In this document: positions 13,770 through 13,862 of the stretch, piece by piece
Layout: the number at the start of each line of letters is the position of its first letter
Position numbering within the stretch: position 1 is the stretch's first letter
Assembly: GCA_003819755.1 (NCBI GenBank)
Contig: RPQK01000104.1
Location: forward strand, 1-13,862
Reading direction: 5' to 3'
Origin: Acidobacteriota bacterium
GTDB lineage: Bacteria > Acidobacteriota > UBA6911 > RPQK01
Length of the DNA stretch: 13,862 bases
Notes under the pieces: model-generated
The model's database searches: none
What the model was told of the DNA's origin: nothing
What the model saw: only the letters and a program-made list of their open reading frames with translations
Made by a program: the position numbers and the translations under genes

Positions 13770-13862
13770 GGGGCGAAGGGGCGGAGGGGCAAAGGGGCAA
13801 AGGGGCGGAGGGGCAAAGGGGCAAAGGGGCAAAGGGGCAAAGGGGCAAAGGGGCAAAGGGGC
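13770..13862. repeat. Tandem array of 8-bp GGGGCAAA units upstream of lptD, running off the window
   Basis: Eleven full octamers and five bases of a twelfth follow one another without spacers: GGGGCGAA, GGGGCGGA, GGGGCAAA twice, GGGGCGGA, then GGGGCAAA six times. The plus strand thus has G4 tracts every 8 nt with 4-nt loops, a strong G-quadruplex pattern. The array starts 38 bp upstream of the lptD ATG and may continue beyond the edge. Confidence 0.95.

Noticed and set aside
13475..13856. Minus-strand frames with Pro/Leu/Cys/Phe/Ala repeats upstream of lptD
   Set aside because: They are produced by the octamer array and overlap the lptD leader out of frame.
13770..13862. CRISPR array
   Set aside because: Units are 8 bp and contiguous with no unique spacers. 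The other repeat elements are also spacer-free and palindromic.
1..13862. tRNA, rRNA, transposase or integrase genes, and a complete E3 (lpd) gene
   Set aside because: Nothing with these signatures was seen by eye on either strand; every long stretch is accounted for by the listed genes and gaps.

Overview
This window looks like ordinary chromosome from a diderm (Gram-negative type) bacterium of moderately high GC. LptD shows that it makes and exports lipopolysaccharide. The mix of a single-lipoyl-domain AceE/AceF pyruvate dehydrogenase, a Tat-exported Gfo/Idh/MocA oxidoreductase, a secreted M1-type peptidase and many gene ends carrying short tandem-repeat hairpins suggests Acidobacteriota or a related environmental phylum. 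That placement is inference; there is no rRNA or other marker here to settle it.

Layout. 1-953 (minus): the first 317 codons of a DacB/PBP4-type D-Ala-D-Ala carboxypeptidase, cut by the window edge. 954-1294: a divergent regulatory gap with a likely dacB promoter and an 11-bp inverted repeat in front of aceE. 1295-5525 (plus): aceE and aceF, E1 and E2 of pyruvate dehydrogenase, separated by a near-perfect 41-bp-arm hairpin. No E3 (lpd) gene is present. 5633-6370 (minus): signal peptidase I, convergent with aceF. 6470-7735 (plus): a Tat-signal Gfo/Idh/MocA oxidoreductase, divergent from lepB. 13731-7800 (minus): lptD, folK, M1-like metallopeptidase and a six-helix membrane protein, all co-directional. 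lptD/folK overlap by 11 bp and peptidase/membrane protein overlap by 1 bp. The 163-bp gap between folK and the peptidase holds a large nested hairpin.

Functional theme. Several genes serve the envelope: PBP4 trims peptidoglycan, signal peptidase I matures secreted proteins (the M1-type peptidase and LptD carry Sec-type leaders), and LptD inserts LPS into the outer membrane. The pyruvate dehydrogenase pair and FolK are housekeeping metabolism. The window holds no obvious defence island, prophage, transposase or CRISPR array.

The most unusual signal is between the genes. Six gaps carry a tandem or nested repeat. In five of them the repeat forms two opposed arms, that is, a long hairpin; the sixth is cut by the window edge. 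Unit sequence and period differ each time: 9 bp ACGAATTAC, 7 bp GGCTGAC, 7 bp TTGACGA, 9 bp GGGACAGAA, a 20-bp palindrome used twice, and 8 bp GGGGCAAA. Two arms run into coding sequence, supplying the N-terminus of the oxidoreductase and the C-terminus of the membrane protein. One hairpin would place a Shine-Dalgarno and start codon in its loop. This repeated architecture with unrelated sequences is the best candidate here for something under-described.
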